A stretch of DNA of 64,000 nucleotides from DATFFO01 sp963772815 (GTDB lineage Bacteria; Actinomycetota; Acidimicrobiia; Spongiisociales; ZC4RG35). The stretch covers positions 558,001 to 622,000 of the forward strand of contig CAVYYV010000005.1 in assembly GCA_963772815.1 (NCBI GenBank), read 5' to 3'. Positions 31,892 through 41,025 of this stretch are shown here, one piece after another. How positions within the stretch are numbered: the first letter of the stretch is position 1; each line of letters opens with the position of its first letter. Below the pieces are notes generated by a model, which did no database searches, was not told where the DNA came from, and saw nothing but the letters and a program-made list of their open reading frames with translations. The position numbers and the translations under genes were made by a program.

Positions 31892-31941
31892 TGGACTTCC
31901 CCCGGTTTCCCGGACGTGTCGGGAGAAACGGGGGAAGTCCA
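31892..31941. repeat. 50-bp near-perfect inverted repeat beside the relaxase 3' end
   Basis: The left arm begins TGGACTTCCCCCG and the right arm ends CGGGGGAAGTCCA; inner parts (TTTCCCG and CGGGAGAAA) also pair with small mismatches. It lies 4 bases beyond the relaxase stop. It could be a terminator for the relaxase transcript or an oriT-type inverted repeat. No T-run follows. Confidence 0.6.
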
Positions 31942-31945
31942 GCGG

Positions 31946-34624
31946 TCACAGCCCTAGGCCGAGTGAGGGGGTCGTTTCTTGTTCTCGTCTGCGGGCTCTC
32001 CCTCGTTCTAGTGCGTCGTGGATCTGATTCATGCGTTCGTCGACCTCGGACTGGACGCCGGGTGGTTCATGTTCTGGCTGTCTGTCTTGGTGGGGGTTGA
32101 TTTGGTCTCGGCGAGCGTGGGCGGGCTGGTCGATCCAGTCTCGGGCGAGGGCTGTTGCGAGTGTGCTGAGGGCGGTTTGGCTGGTTTCGGTGATTACGTA
32201 GGCGTGGTTGGCGTGGCGTCCGCGGGTGAGTGGCGTGTATATGCCTCGGCTGTCGGTGGGGCTGTCTATGAAGAGGAGTGCTGTGTCGACGGTGCGGCCT
32301 TGGCTGGCGTGGCTGGTCTGTGCGTATCCGAGTTCGAGATGCTGGATCGAATAGTCGGCAGGCAGGGTGATGGTGCCGGTGGTTCCGGTGACGGTGAGGC
32401 TGCCGTCGTGGTGGATGTCTGTGATGGTCCAGTGGTCGCGGTTCTTCACCATCAGACCCCGGTCCGTGCGGAGGCGTCGGTGGTTGCGGCGAGTGACCAC
32501 CTCGTCACCCACGAACATCAGCGTGCCTCCGGCCTCTCGACAGGGTGAGTTGACGTCGAGGTCGCCGCTGAGGATCCGGGACTGTTGGGCTAGCTGGTTG
32601 AGCCGGTCGACGGTTCCAGTGGTGTTCGCCATCAACGCCACACTCTCCCCTCGCTCACGGGCGGCCTTCCAGGTTTCGATGAGTTCGGTTTCCATGGCGG
32701 TTTGAGCGCCGCCGTGGAGACGACCCCGCATGTCGTATTCGACCAACGCTGCGGGGTCTCCGGCACGGAGGGCGAGGCTGGCTTGGCGTTCCCATTCGTG
32801 TTGGAAACGGTGGACCTGGTCCAGTTCGACGGCTCCATACTGGTTGACGAGGTGGGCGAAAATGCCTCCACGTCCTACGGCTGTGAACTGGCGGGGATCA
32901 CCGACAAGGACCAGCCGCCAACCCTTCTCATCCGCCAGGCAGAACAGTTCCGCGAGTTTGGGAGTGGAGGCGGTGGCGGCTTCGTCGACAACCACCGTCG
33001 TCCCCGCAGCCAAGTCGAAAGCCGGATCGGGAGGACGGGTCGGATCCGAGTGTTCGACCAGCAGCTTGTCCAAAGTGTCGGCCATCATGTGGGATTCGGT
33101 AGCGAGAACCTCGGCTGCAGCCGCGGTTGGAGCGACACCGAAGACGGGACGATCGTAGAGGCCAAGGTTGCTTCTGGCTTTGGCCAACATCATGGTCTTC
33201 CCCGCACCCGCAGGACCAACTATCAACTCCAACCCGCCATATCCCACAACCGCCGCCACCGCGTCCCGCTGCCCCGGGGAGAGATGATTGACCAAGTGGA
33301 CTTTCTGACGACGCTGCGGACGGCTCTCGATGCGGTGTTGGGCTCTAGCGAGTAGTTCTTCTTCCTCGTCGAGGATCGACCTGGTGGTGAGCGTGTGGTC
33401 GACAGCTGGTTCGGTGATCGGTCGACCGTCACGCCGGACAGGCACCTGCGTCGGAACCGGACGAGAAATGTCGACACACCGGTCCTTGGTGATCGTCTCG
33501 GCCAGTCCGTCGAGGGTGTCGACCAGGGCGGGAGACTCGACCGCAGTCGTCGTCTGCACAGCGCTCGCTAACTCTCGGACTAGTTCGGCTCGTCGCCAGG
33601 ACGACTGACCTTCACCGAGGGCCCGCAAGGCCGCCTCAGAAAGGGTCGTTATTGCCTGGTGATCGAGGTCGTCGAGACGGCGGGTCCGGTAGAGGACCTT
33701 CTGTACGAGTGCCTGGGATTTGATGCCGAGTCCTAGGGTCCGCTGGTTCCACTCGGCGCGGAGTTGATCGAGGCTGACGCCGTGACGTTTCGCCGGTCGG
33801 CTCTCCAACACTGCCTCGCGTTCCTGCTGCCACCGCTCTCGGACGGTGGGCTCCCGCTGGAAACGTTCCTGGAACCGGTCGAGTTTGACCTCGAGTCGGC
33901 GGTCGATGTCGCCGGTCCGACGGGAGAACTCTTCGAGGACGGGTTTGGGGGTGCCTGCGATCTCGGCGATCCCATGCTCCGGCGTCTCCCATGCGACACC
34001 GAGACGACGAGTCAACTCCGAACGCAACCCTGCGTGGTAGACGGCCGACAAGGCGCGCTGGTCCACCATCATGCTGCGGGCGTCCAACGCAAGCCATCGG
34101 CCGTCCGGGGCGGGGACCCGGTTGGCGATCACCGCATGAGTATGAAGCTGAGGATCCAACCGACGAGACGTGTGCTGCCGAAACACTCCAACAATCAATC
34201 CTCCGGCGTCGACGTGCATGATGTGGCCGTGCTGCCGAAGACGGGTGTGTGCGTGGTCCTCGACCCACCCCAACACCGATTCGACCGCCATGTCATGCGC
34301 CTCAACCACCTGGAATCGAACCAGATCATCACCCAAACCCCACAGCACAGATACAGATTTGGGTGCGGAGAAAGTGGCGTCATAACCCCGGACCGACCCC
34401 TCACCGTATCGCCGACCAAGATGCTCACCAGTAGCCGGATCCTTGCCGGCCATCACCGCCAGAAACGCCTCCGGGTCGACGTGGCCGTTGAGGCCGAGAC
34501 GGTCGGTCGCCTGGCCCCACCACCGGCCCGGCGGCTCCCCGCTGTCGAGGTAGTACGAAGGGAGACGTTCGGTGTAGTAGCGGCCGGCGTCGGCGCCCTT
34601 CAACGAGTTCACCCGAACCGTCAT
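31946..34624 (-). CDS. MobF-family conjugative relaxase-helicase (TrwC/TraA-like)
   Basis: 892 residues. TrwC relaxase domain at about 1-290: paired nicking tyrosines Y16/Y17 and Y24/Y25, FSAPKSVSVLW at 85-95, and metal-binding histidines H151, H161 and H163 (DPQLHTHAVIAN). A RecD/TraI-type helicase follows: Walker A GPAGAGKT at 470-477, Walker B TVVVDEAAT, VLVGDPRQF, and the C-terminal TSHASQGRT box. It nicks oriT and unwinds the transferred strand. The enzyme looks intact, so the element is potentially mobilizable. No coupling protein or secretion genes are nearby. Confidence 0.93.
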   Translation of the reverse strand: MTVRVNSLKGADAGRYYTERLPSYYLDSGEPPGRWWGQATDRLGLNGHVDPEAFLAVMAGKDPATGEHLGRRYGEGSVRGYDATFSAPKSVSVLWGLGDDLVRFQVVEAHDMAVESVLGWVEDHAHTRLRQHGHIMHVDAGGLIVGVFRQHTSRRLDPQLHTHAVIANRVPAPDGRWLALDARSMMVDQRALSAVYHAGLRSELTRRLGVAWETPEHGIAEIAGTPKPVLEEFSRRTGDIDRRLEVKLDRFQERFQREPTVRERWQQEREAVLESRPAKRHGVSLDQLRAEWNQRTLGLGIKSQALVQKVLYRTRRLDDLDHQAITTLSEAALRALGEGQSSWRRAELVRELASAVQTTTAVESPALVDTLDGLAETITKDRCVDISRPVPTQVPVRRDGRPITEPAVDHTLTTRSILDEEEELLARAQHRIESRPQRRQKVHLVNHLSPGQRDAVAAVVGYGGLELIVGPAGAGKTMMLAKARSNLGLYDRPVFGVAPTAAAAEVLATESHMMADTLDKLLVEHSDPTRPPDPAFDLAAGTTVVVDEAATASTPKLAELFCLADEKGWRLVLVGDPRQFTAVGRGGIFAHLVNQYGAVELDQVHRFQHEWERQASLALRAGDPAALVEYDMRGRLHGGAQTAMETELIETWKAARERGESVALMANTTGTVDRLNQLAQQSRILSGDLDVNSPCREAGGTLMFVGDEVVTRRNHRRLRTDRGLMVKNRDHWTITDIHHDGSLTVTGTTGTITLPADYSIQHLELGYAQTSHASQGRTVDTALLFIDSPTDSRGIYTPLTRGRHANHAYVITETSQTALSTLATALARDWIDQPAHARRDQINPHQDRQPEHEPPGVQSEVDERMNQIHDALERGRARRREQETTPSLGLGL

Positions 34625-34742
34625 AACGCCGCCCCAGCCCTCACCAGGAGACTCACCAGAACGCTGGGAACGCAGTTGTGCAATCGTCTGTGGCTCTTGG
34701 CTTCGTCGGTTCGTCGGCTAGTGGTCATGGGTGTCGGTGCTC

Positions 34743-35084
34743 TCAGTCGTCGGTGCTGTCGAAGAGGTCGAGCTGGTCGGAACTACGGGGTCGGCGCTGG
34801 CTCGGTCGGGTTCGTGATTTGGAGTTGGTGGATGGTTCCGGTTCGATCGGGATCTCGTCGACGAGCTGAACCCCGACCATCTCCTCGAGAGCATGCCGGG
34901 GCACACGGAGCACGTGACCGAGGTCGATCACTGGCAACCCCGACCGGCCGTCTGTCTCCCGCCACTCCCGAGCCATCGCATACGCCTTAGTGCGGCCGAT
35001 CCGCAACAGAGCACCCGCCTCCTCAACCGTCAACAACAGCGGCAACCGAAGAGACTTCACACTACCTGTGTTCAGTGACTCCAT
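34743..35084 (-). CDS. Excisionase-like helix-turn-helix protein
   Basis: 113 residues from ATG 35084. The N-terminal MerR/excisionase-type helix-turn-helix is LLLTVEEAGALLRIGRTKAY, then a wing region (GLPVIDLGHVLRVPRHALEEM). The C-terminal tail is basic and then acidic (QLDLFDSTDD). Such proteins direct integrase towards excision or act as small repressors. It is divergent from the XRE gene over 37 bases, so the two share a control region. A TACTAT box lies 9 bases before the start, suggesting leaderless expression. Confidence 0.75.
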   Translation of the reverse strand: MESLNTGSVKSLRLPLLLTVEEAGALLRIGRTKAYAMAREWRETDGRSGLPVIDLGHVLRVPRHALEEMVGVQLVDEIPIEPEPSTNSKSRTRPSQRRPRSSDQLDLFDSTDD

Positions 35085-35121
35085 AGGCTGACGATAGTAC
35101 AATAGAAACTACATTCCCGCA

Positions 35122-35859
35122 ATGAGCACACAACAAGTGGAACGTGTACGATCGGCGAGGCAGATGGCACGACAACGCAAACAAGACGAACCCGAATCCT
35201 CTGAGGTGAACCTCAACCAGGTGGTCGCCTACAACTTCCGCGTCGCCAGAGAACTGAGGGGTTGGACTCAAGAAGAAGCTGCCGACCAGCTCGAACCGTA
35301 TCTGGGAATGCGGCTGACCCAGGCTTCCATATCGGCCATCGAACGGGCCTGGGACGGCGACCGCAACCGCGAATTCGATGCACAGGAGATCCTCGCCTTC
35401 GCCCTCGCCTTCGACCTGCCGCTCATCTGGTTCTACCTGCCCCCACCAGACGACCGCCGACACCTCGACCGGGCCCACAAGAGAATCAACCAGCTATACG
35501 AAATCGTCTTAGGCAGAGAAGACCAACTCGAACCCCTCTACCAACGCCTCCGAGATCTCGGCATCCGAGAACCCACCGAACGAGAACGGACCATGGAAGC
35601 CATCACCGGAGAGAAACCACCCACCCGTACCACCTACCGCGAGCACCGCAAACGACTCCTCACCGCCCTCCTCGACGACTACTCCGAAAACCTCGACCAA
35701 CTCGCCGACCAATACGGGCAATTCTTCGACCACCTCCGCGCCGTCGGCATCAGAGGCTTCATCGCCGAACACACCCACGACGAAGACTTCACCTACCCAC
35801 CCGAGGCCCGAGCCAAGATCGCAGAACTGCGAGAGGAAGGTGCCGACGAGCCGGATTGA
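35122..35859 (+). CDS. XRE-type helix-turn-helix regulator
   Basis: 245 residues. The HTH is at about 35-95 (VVAYNFRVARELRGWTQEEA, TQASISAIERAWDG, ILAFALAFDLPLIWFYLPPP), followed by a helical C-terminal part with conserved-looking REHRKRLLTALLDDYSENLD. This arrangement is common on actinobacterial integrative elements, where it controls integrase, excisionase and transfer genes. It is followed 43 bases later by the integrase on the same strand. Confidence 0.85.
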   Translation: MSTQQVERVRSARQMARQRKQDEPESSEVNLNQVVAYNFRVARELRGWTQEEAADQLEPYLGMRLTQASISAIERAWDGDRNREFDAQEILAFALAFDLPLIWFYLPPPDDRRHLDRAHKRINQLYEIVLGREDQLEPLYQRLRDLGIREPTERERTMEAITGEKPPTRTTYREHRKRLLTALLDDYSENLDQLADQYGQFFDHLRAVGIRGFIAEHTHDEDFTYPPEARAKIAELREEGADEPD

Positions 35860-35902
35860 ATAGGCCGAGGGGCACCACTCGGCTGATAGACGAGGAGAAG
35901 CG

Positions 35903-37024
35903 ATGAAGGGCACAGTCATCAAACGAGGGAGCCGTTGGAGCGTGGTCATCGACCTCGGCCGGGATGTAGACGGGAAGCGCATCCGGAAGTGGCACTCCGG
36001 TTACCGGACGAAACGGGAGGCCGAGCAGGCTCGAATCGAGATCCTGTCACGTGTGCAGAGCGGGCTCTACGTGGCTCCCCACAGATTGACAGTGGCCCAG
36101 TGGCTTCGCGACTGGCTGGAAGGTCGCGTAGGACTCGCCGAAACCACCATCGAGGGCTACCAACGAGATGCCGCTCGGGTCGCCGACCGGATCGGGCAAC
36201 TGCGGCTCAGCAACGTGTCCACTGCCACTCTCAACAGCCTGTACCGCGAGCTCGGGGAAACCTTGGCGCCGGCAACGGTCAAGAACACCCACGCCGTTGT
36301 GCACAAGGCCCTCAAGGACGCGGTGAGGCAAGGCATCTTGGCAAGGAACCCGGCCGAGCACGTGGAGCTTCCAAGACCGGAGCCTGCTGAGACCAACACC
36401 TGGACCGCCGACGAGCTGGCCAGGTTCCTCGACCATGTTGCCGGGCATCGGCTCGGGGTAGCGTGGCGACTGGTATGCCTAACCGGGATGAGACGAAGCG
36501 AAGTCCTCGGTGTCCGATGGCGGAGCGTCGACCTTGAGGAGGGGCGGCTCGCCATTGTCGACACACTGGTTCCGATCAAGGGCAAACCGATGCTGCGAAC
36601 CGGCGAAACCAAGAACCGCGGATCCCGGCGGGTCATCGCCCTCGACACCAGAACCATCGCCGCACTGAAGGAGCACCGACGGCGACAGAACGAGGAACGC
36701 CTGATGGCGGGGGACGCATGGGCAAACCTCGATCTCGTGTTCACGAACCCGATCGGCGATCCGGTCAACCCGGCCACATTCACCCGGTGGACGAAACAGC
36801 AAGCTACGCAGGCCGGGGTGCCGCCGTTGACACCACACGACGCTGCGCGCCACGGCTGGGCGACGCTGGCATTGACCGCTGGTGTACCTCCGAAGGTCGT
36901 GCAGGAGCGACTCGGACACTCCTCGATCTCGATCACGATGGACCGCTACAGCCACGTGATCGAAGGCATGGACCGCGCCGCAGCCGAGGCTGTCGCCGCG
37001 CTCATCGAACAGTCGTCGGGTTGA
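35903..37024 (+). CDS. Tyrosine site-specific integrase
   Basis: 373 residues. The arm-binding AP2-like domain is at 1-55 (KRGSRWSVVIDLGRDVDGKR), the SAM-like core-binding domain at about 62-155, and the catalytic domain at 165-370. Catalytic residues: R197 in TGMRRSEVLG, K237 in GETKNRGSRR, H312/R316 in PHDAARHGWATLAL, H339 in LGHSSISI and nucleophile Y349 in MDRYSHV. The HDAAR spacing is one residue longer than the common HxxR box. It integrates and excises the element at tRNA-Leu(CAG). Ribosome site gaggaga precedes ATG 35903. Confidence 0.95.
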   Translation: MKGTVIKRGSRWSVVIDLGRDVDGKRIRKWHSGYRTKREAEQARIEILSRVQSGLYVAPHRLTVAQWLRDWLEGRVGLAETTIEGYQRDAARVADRIGQLRLSNVSTATLNSLYRELGETLAPATVKNTHAVVHKALKDAVRQGILARNPAEHVELPRPEPAETNTWTADELARFLDHVAGHRLGVAWRLVCLTGMRRSEVLGVRWRSVDLEEGRLAIVDTLVPIKGKPMLRTGETKNRGSRRVIALDTRTIAALKEHRRRQNEERLMAGDAWANLDLVFTNPIGDPVNPATFTRWTKQQATQAGVPPLTPHDAARHGWATLALTAGVPPKVVQERLGHSSISITMDRYSHVIEGMDRAAAEAVAALIEQSSG

Positions 37025-37081
37025 TGACGTGGACGCTCAGACCTTGATCCGCCACCCTGCCACCTAGAATCGGGTGAGATC

Positions 37082-37303
37082 GTGAACTATCAGGACCGCA
37101 TTACGACCGAACCGGGCAAGCGGGGAGGCAAGCCCATCATTCGAGGGCTGCGCATCACCGTCTATGACGTCCTCGACTACCTCGCGTCCGGGATGAGCGA
37201 AGAGGAGATCCTCAGCGACTTCCCCGAGCTCGAGCAGGAGGACATCCGGGCATGTCTGGCGTTCGCTGCTGATCGCGAACGCAAGCTTGTCTCCGGCGCG
37301 TGA
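37082..37303 (+). CDS. DUF433-family antitoxin-like protein
   Basis: 73 residues (ITTEPGKRGGKPIIRGLRIT, VYDVLDYLASGMSEEEILSD, FPELEQEDIRACLAFAADRE), the complete DUF433 helix-turn-helix signature. These proteins pair with PIN-like toxins. GTG start at 37082, with TAGAAT about 11 bases upstream. The stop overlaps the next gene's GTG. It probably stabilises the element. Confidence 0.88.
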   Translation: MNYQDRITTEPGKRGGKPIIRGLRITVYDVLDYLASGMSEEEILSDFPELEQEDIRACLAFAADRERKLVSGA

Positions 37304-37632
37304 AACTGCTCCTCGATGCCAACATCTCACGTCGGCTGATACCCCGAATCTCTGGGACCTTCCCCGACTCGTCTCACGTGGCCTTGCTCGATCTAGGCGA
37401 TGCGACCGACGACGAGATTTGGAGGTATGCGCTCGATCACGGATTCGCCATCGTGTCGAAGGACGAAGACTTCCACCAGAGGGCGTTGGTGTCCGGGCCC
37501 CCACCCAAAGTGATCTGGGTCCGGTTGGGCAACTGCACGACGAGCGACATCGAGCAGGCGATCCATGACGGATACGACACGATCATGGCCTTCCTCGCGG
37601 ACGAAACGGCGTCCTTCCTGACCCTCGACTGA
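37300..37632 (+). CDS. DUF5615 PIN-like toxin
   Basis: 110 residues with the DUF5615 pattern: MKLLLDANISRRLIPRI, HVALLDLGDATDDEIWRYAL, GFAIVSKDEDFHQRAL, PPKVIWVRLGNCTTSDIEQ. The Asp residues of LLLDANIS and SKDEDF form the putative metal site. Expected to be an RNase partner of the DUF433 protein. It overlaps the antitoxin gene by GTGA. Confidence 0.87.
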   Translation: MKLLLDANISRRLIPRISGTFPDSSHVALLDLGDATDDEIWRYALDHGFAIVSKDEDFHQRALVSGPPPKVIWVRLGNCTTSDIEQAIHDGYDTIMAFLADETASFLTLD

Positions 37633-37674
37633 GGGTCTCAGACGAGGCTGATCGAACACTCGTGCGATTCAAAT

Positions 37675-37692
37675 GGTTGCAATTGGGTTGCA
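37675..37692. repeat. Right arm-type integrase site
   Basis: GGTTGCAATTGGGTTGCA, identical to 26720-26737 in the same orientation, about 92 bases inside the right core. Confidence 0.65.
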
Positions 37693-37742
37693 ATCGGGGG
37701 TTTCGGGACTCCGGTCAGAAACCCCTTCGAGGCCGAAACCCC

Positions 37743-37829
<87 letters not shown>

Positions 37830-37899
37830 GGGGTCAGGAACTACGTCGAATCGACGCGTGAGGCAGGGATGGTACCACTGCGACCGTACACTGGCATAG

Positions 37900-38550
37900 G
37901 TGAAACTGGCACGGGCCGTTGAAAGGCGCCTGGAGCGGATGCTCGACGGAATGGCGGGGAGGGTGTTCACAGGCAACGTTCACCCCACCGAGATCGCCTC
38001 CCGTATCGTCCGCGAAGCCGACCTCGAATCCACCCAGCATGCCACCGGTCCCATGGTGCCCAACGTGGTCATCGTCAGCCTCCACCCAGACGACCTCTCG
38101 CTTCCGCCTGCGTCTCTGGCCCGGATCCTGACCGAGGCCTACGAGGCCCACGCCGCCGAGGAGGGCTGGCGCCTGCCCGGCCCCACGTCCGCCGAGATTC
38201 GCCTCGACCCCAGCGTCTCACCGGGCACGGTGTCGTGCCGGTTCGACGTGCGCAAGGGCCAGCGACGATCGTGGGGACGACTCAGCGGACCCGCCACCCT
38301 TGAGCTGGCCAACAACCGCCTCTGGTTGGGGCGTTCCGAGGAGTGCGACGTGATCGTCCCCTTCGAGGAGGTGTCGCGACACCACGCCCAGTTGGTACGC
38401 GAGCAAGGCTCGGTGTGGGTCACCGATCTGGGATCGGCCAACGGGACCCGCGTCAACGGCCAGCCGGTTGGAGAGGAGGACCCCGTCGAATTCGTTCCGG
38501 GATCCACGATCACGCTGGCCGACCGCTCGTTCCGCCTCGAGATCGCCTGA
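37900..38550 (+). CDS. fhaA: FhaA-type protein: DUF3662 plus FHA domain
   Basis: 216 residues. DUF3662 at about 1-115 (AVERRLERMLDGMAGRVFTG, VVIVSLHPDDL) and an FHA domain at about 130-215 (LWLGRSEECDVIVPFEEVSR, then RHHAQL, DLGSANGTRVNG). FHA domains bind phosphothreonine, here presumably on PknB or its targets such as the lipid II flippase MurJ. Shorter than mycobacterial FhaA because the long linker is missing. GTG 37900 follows a TACACT box by 7 bases, a clear leaderless arrangement. First gene of the cluster. Confidence 0.92.
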   Translation: MKLARAVERRLERMLDGMAGRVFTGNVHPTEIASRIVREADLESTQHATGPMVPNVVIVSLHPDDLSLPPASLARILTEAYEAHAAEEGWRLPGPTSAEIRLDPSVSPGTVSCRFDVRKGQRRSWGRLSGPATLELANNRLWLGRSEECDVIVPFEEVSRHHAQLVREQGSVWVTDLGSANGTRVNGQPVGEEDPVEFVPGSTITLADRSFRLEIA

Positions 38551-38553
38551 ACC

Positions 38554-38964
38554 ATGCCCGATGTCATCCTTGCGCTGCTGCGTCTGATCTTCCTGGGGCT
38601 GATCTACCTCTTCGTCTGGCAGGTAGCTCGGGGCATAGCCACCCACCTGGGGATTCACGCCGATCGGCGCAAGCGCCGCGGCACCAAAGTGGTGGTGGTT
38701 CGCTCCGACAGCCAGGCCGGTCTGGACTTCACTGTGACCGACGCCACCGTGCTCGGTCGGAGCAGCGAAGCAGACATCGTCATCGACGACCCCTATGCTT
38801 CCGAGTTCCATCTGAGGCTGGTCGCCCAGGACGGAGGTCTTACGCTGCACGACCTGGGAAGCACGAACGGCACGTATATGAATGGGCGGCGTGTCACCGC
38901 ACCCGTCGAATTGAGGAGGGGTGACGCGGTTCAGGTGGGCAAGACGGTGATGGAGGTACGTTGA
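38554..38964 (+). CDS. fhaB: FhaB/FipA-type membrane FHA protein
   Basis: 136 residues: one N-terminal membrane segment (LRLIFLGLIYLFVWQVARGI) and an FHA domain at about 65-135 (ATVLGRSSEADIVIDDPYAS, FHLRLV, DLGSTNGTYMNGRRV). It links phosphothreonine signals to septal or elongation wall synthesis. Starts 3 bases after fhaA and overlaps the phosphatase start. Confidence 0.92.
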   Translation: MPDVILALLRLIFLGLIYLFVWQVARGIATHLGIHADRRKRRGTKVVVVRSDSQAGLDFTVTDATVLGRSSEADIVIDDPYASEFHLRLVAQDGGLTLHDLGSTNGTYMNGRRVTAPVELRRGDAVQVGKTVMEVR

Positions 38965-39668
38965 GGTACCAATGGGCGAGCGCAACCCACACCGGGTTGG
39001 TGCGCTCCAACAACGAGGACTCTCTCTACCCGACCACGTCGGGTAGCAGCGACGACAGCATTCTCCTCATGGTGGCCGACGGAATGGGTGGCCACGTTGC
39101 GGGTGAGATCGCCTCCCGGATCGCCGTGGAGACCGCCATCGACATCGTCGGCCCACCGGGCCAAAAGATGATGGGCGCCAATCACGCCATCTTGCTGGAG
39201 GTGGCCGAGAACCAGGAGCTGGCGGGGATGGGCACCACCATGACCATGCTCGAGCTCGGGGAGGACGGTGTGGGCCGCTTCGCCCACGTGGGCGACAGCC
39301 GGGCTTACCTGTTGCGCGAGGGAGAGCTGCGACAACTCACCACCGACCATACGGTGGCTGCCGAGTATGTGGCGGCGGGCAAGCTGTCGCCGGAAGAGGC
39401 CGTGAACCATCCCCAGCGCAACATGATCACCCGGGCCCTGGGACTCACCCAGAACCTGGTCGTGGACGAGTTCGAGGAACCGCTCCAACCCGGAGACCGT
39501 TTTCTGCTGTGCTCCGATGGAGTCAATGCCATGCTTACCGATGAGGAGATCGCCGATCAGCTCGCTGCCGACTCAGCCGAGGAAGCCGCCTGGGGTCTGG
39601 TTGAGGCCGCCAACCGCGCCGGCGGCCACGACAACATCACCGCCGTCGTGGCCGACGTGCTGGCCTGA
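38961..39668 (+). CDS. pstP: PP2C-type Ser/Thr phosphatase PstP
   Basis: 235 residues covering the PP2C catalytic domain: SNNEDSLY, VADGMGGHVAGEIAS, GMGTTMTMLEL, HVGDSRAYLLREGEL, LLCSDGVNAMLTDEEI and GGHDNITAVVADV supply the metal-binding aspartates. Unlike mycobacterial PstP there is no transmembrane or extracellular part, so it is cytosolic. It reverses PknB phosphorylation. TTG start at 38961 overlaps the fhaB stop and follows a tggagg site. Confidence 0.93.
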   Translation: MRYQWASATHTGLVRSNNEDSLYPTTSGSSDDSILLMVADGMGGHVAGEIASRIAVETAIDIVGPPGQKMMGANHAILLEVAENQELAGMGTTMTMLELGEDGVGRFAHVGDSRAYLLREGELRQLTTDHTVAAEYVAAGKLSPEEAVNHPQRNMITRALGLTQNLVVDEFEEPLQPGDRFLLCSDGVNAMLTDEEIADQLAADSAEEAAWGLVEAANRAGGHDNITAVVADVLA

Positions 39669-39729
39669 GCCGGCGCCCCGACCCGTTTTTCCCCGTCAAT
39701 GCCGTTGACTGGAGATAGGTGATGGTGTC

Positions 39730-41025
39730 ATGACCCGCACCGGAGAAGCCGTCCTCATAACGATCGGAGCCGCCCTGGCTGCCTTCGGAGTGGCCTTGGT
39801 GGACTTCGCCGCCGGCGAGGCGGTCGGCGCCCAGGTGGGGCTCACCTTCCTGGTCTTCCTGATCGCCTTCGGAGCACTGCACATGGCGGTCCGGGCCTGG
39901 GCCCCCGACGCCAGCCCGCTCCTGCTGCCGCCGGTGTGCCTCCTGGCCGCCATCGGGTTCATGGAGGTATATCGGCTGTCTCCTTACCAGGCGGGCCTGC
40001 AGCGGTGGTGGCTTCTGATCGCGTCAGGCGTGGCCGTGGCGCTGCTCGCTCTCCTGTCCCGCTACGGCCTGGCCATCATCCGCCGCTATCGCAATCTCAT
40101 GCTCCTGGGAGCAATCGCCCTGCTGCTCCTCCCGAACCTCCCCGCCTCCGGCCCCCTCCCGATCAAGGGCCTGACCGAGAACGGCAGCCGTTTGTGGATC
40201 CAGTTCGATCTGGGCTTCACCCAGCTCCACTTCCAACCGGGCGAGATCGCCAAGATCCTCTTCGTCGCCTTTCTGGCCGGGTATCTGGCGGACCGTCAGG
40301 CCGCTCTGACCGGCGCCCATCGCCGGATGGGCCCACTGAGCATCCCCGAGCCTCGCCAGCTCCTGCCGCTTTTCCTGGTGTGGGGCGGGAGCCTCCTCAT
40401 CCTGATCTACCAGAGAGATTTAGGGGCATCACTGCTCCTGTTCATCACCTTCACGGCGCTCCTCTATGCCGCCACCGGCTCGGCCGGGTACCTGCTCACC
40501 GGAGGCATCCTGGCGGTGGGAGGCGGGATCGCGGCGTGGGCGGCGTTCTCTCACGTCCAGCGCCGGGTAGAGGCGTGGCTGTTTCCCTTCCGTGACTACG
40601 CCGACACCGGCTACCAGGTGGCACAGGGCGTATTCGCCCTCGGCACGGGAAGCCTGTCGGGGTCGGGCCCGGGGCTGGGACAACCAGGGTTGATCCCCAA
40701 CGCGGCGACGGACTTCATCTTCGCCGCCGTGGGCGAGGAGCTCGGCCTGGCGGGGTCGGTGGCCGTGCTGGCCTGCTTCGCCCTGTTCCTGGCAGCCGGG
40801 TTCGGCATCGCCCTGCGCTCCCGGGACCGCTTCCGCACGCTGCTGGCCGCCGGGCTCACGTTCGTGATGGGATTGCAGGCCTTCCTGATAATCGCCGGCG
40901 TGGTACGGGTGCTTCCACTCACCGGGATCACCCTCCCCTTCATGTCCTACGGAGGCTCCGCTCTGGTGGGAAACTTCCTGGTCCTGGCCATGCTGCAGCG
41001 AGCCAGTCACGAGGAACGATCGTGA
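39730..41025 (+). CDS. rodA: SEDS peptidoglycan glycosyltransferase RodA/FtsW
   Basis: 431 residues with about twelve membrane segments. SEDS signatures: KGLTENGSRLWIQFDLG, FQPGEIAKILFVAFLAGYLA, YQRDLGASLLLFITFTALLY, QVAQGVFALGTGSLSGSGPG, AATDFIFAAVGEELGLAGSV and LPFMSYGGSALVGNFLVLAM. It polymerises glycan strands from lipid II. It is coupled by GTGA to its cognate transpeptidase, so it is probably RodA of this cluster. Confidence 0.94.
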   Translation: MTRTGEAVLITIGAALAAFGVALVDFAAGEAVGAQVGLTFLVFLIAFGALHMAVRAWAPDASPLLLPPVCLLAAIGFMEVYRLSPYQAGLQRWWLLIASGVAVALLALLSRYGLAIIRRYRNLMLLGAIALLLLPNLPASGPLPIKGLTENGSRLWIQFDLGFTQLHFQPGEIAKILFVAFLAGYLADRQAALTGAHRRMGPLSIPEPRQLLPLFLVWGGSLLILIYQRDLGASLLLFITFTALLYAATGSAGYLLTGGILAVGGGIAAWAAFSHVQRRVEAWLFPFRDYADTGYQVAQGVFALGTGSLSGSGPGLGQPGLIPNAATDFIFAAVGEELGLAGSVAVLACFALFLAAGFGIALRSRDRFRTLLAAGLTFVMGLQAFLIIAGVVRVLPLTGITLPFMSYGGSALVGNFLVLAMLQRASHEERS

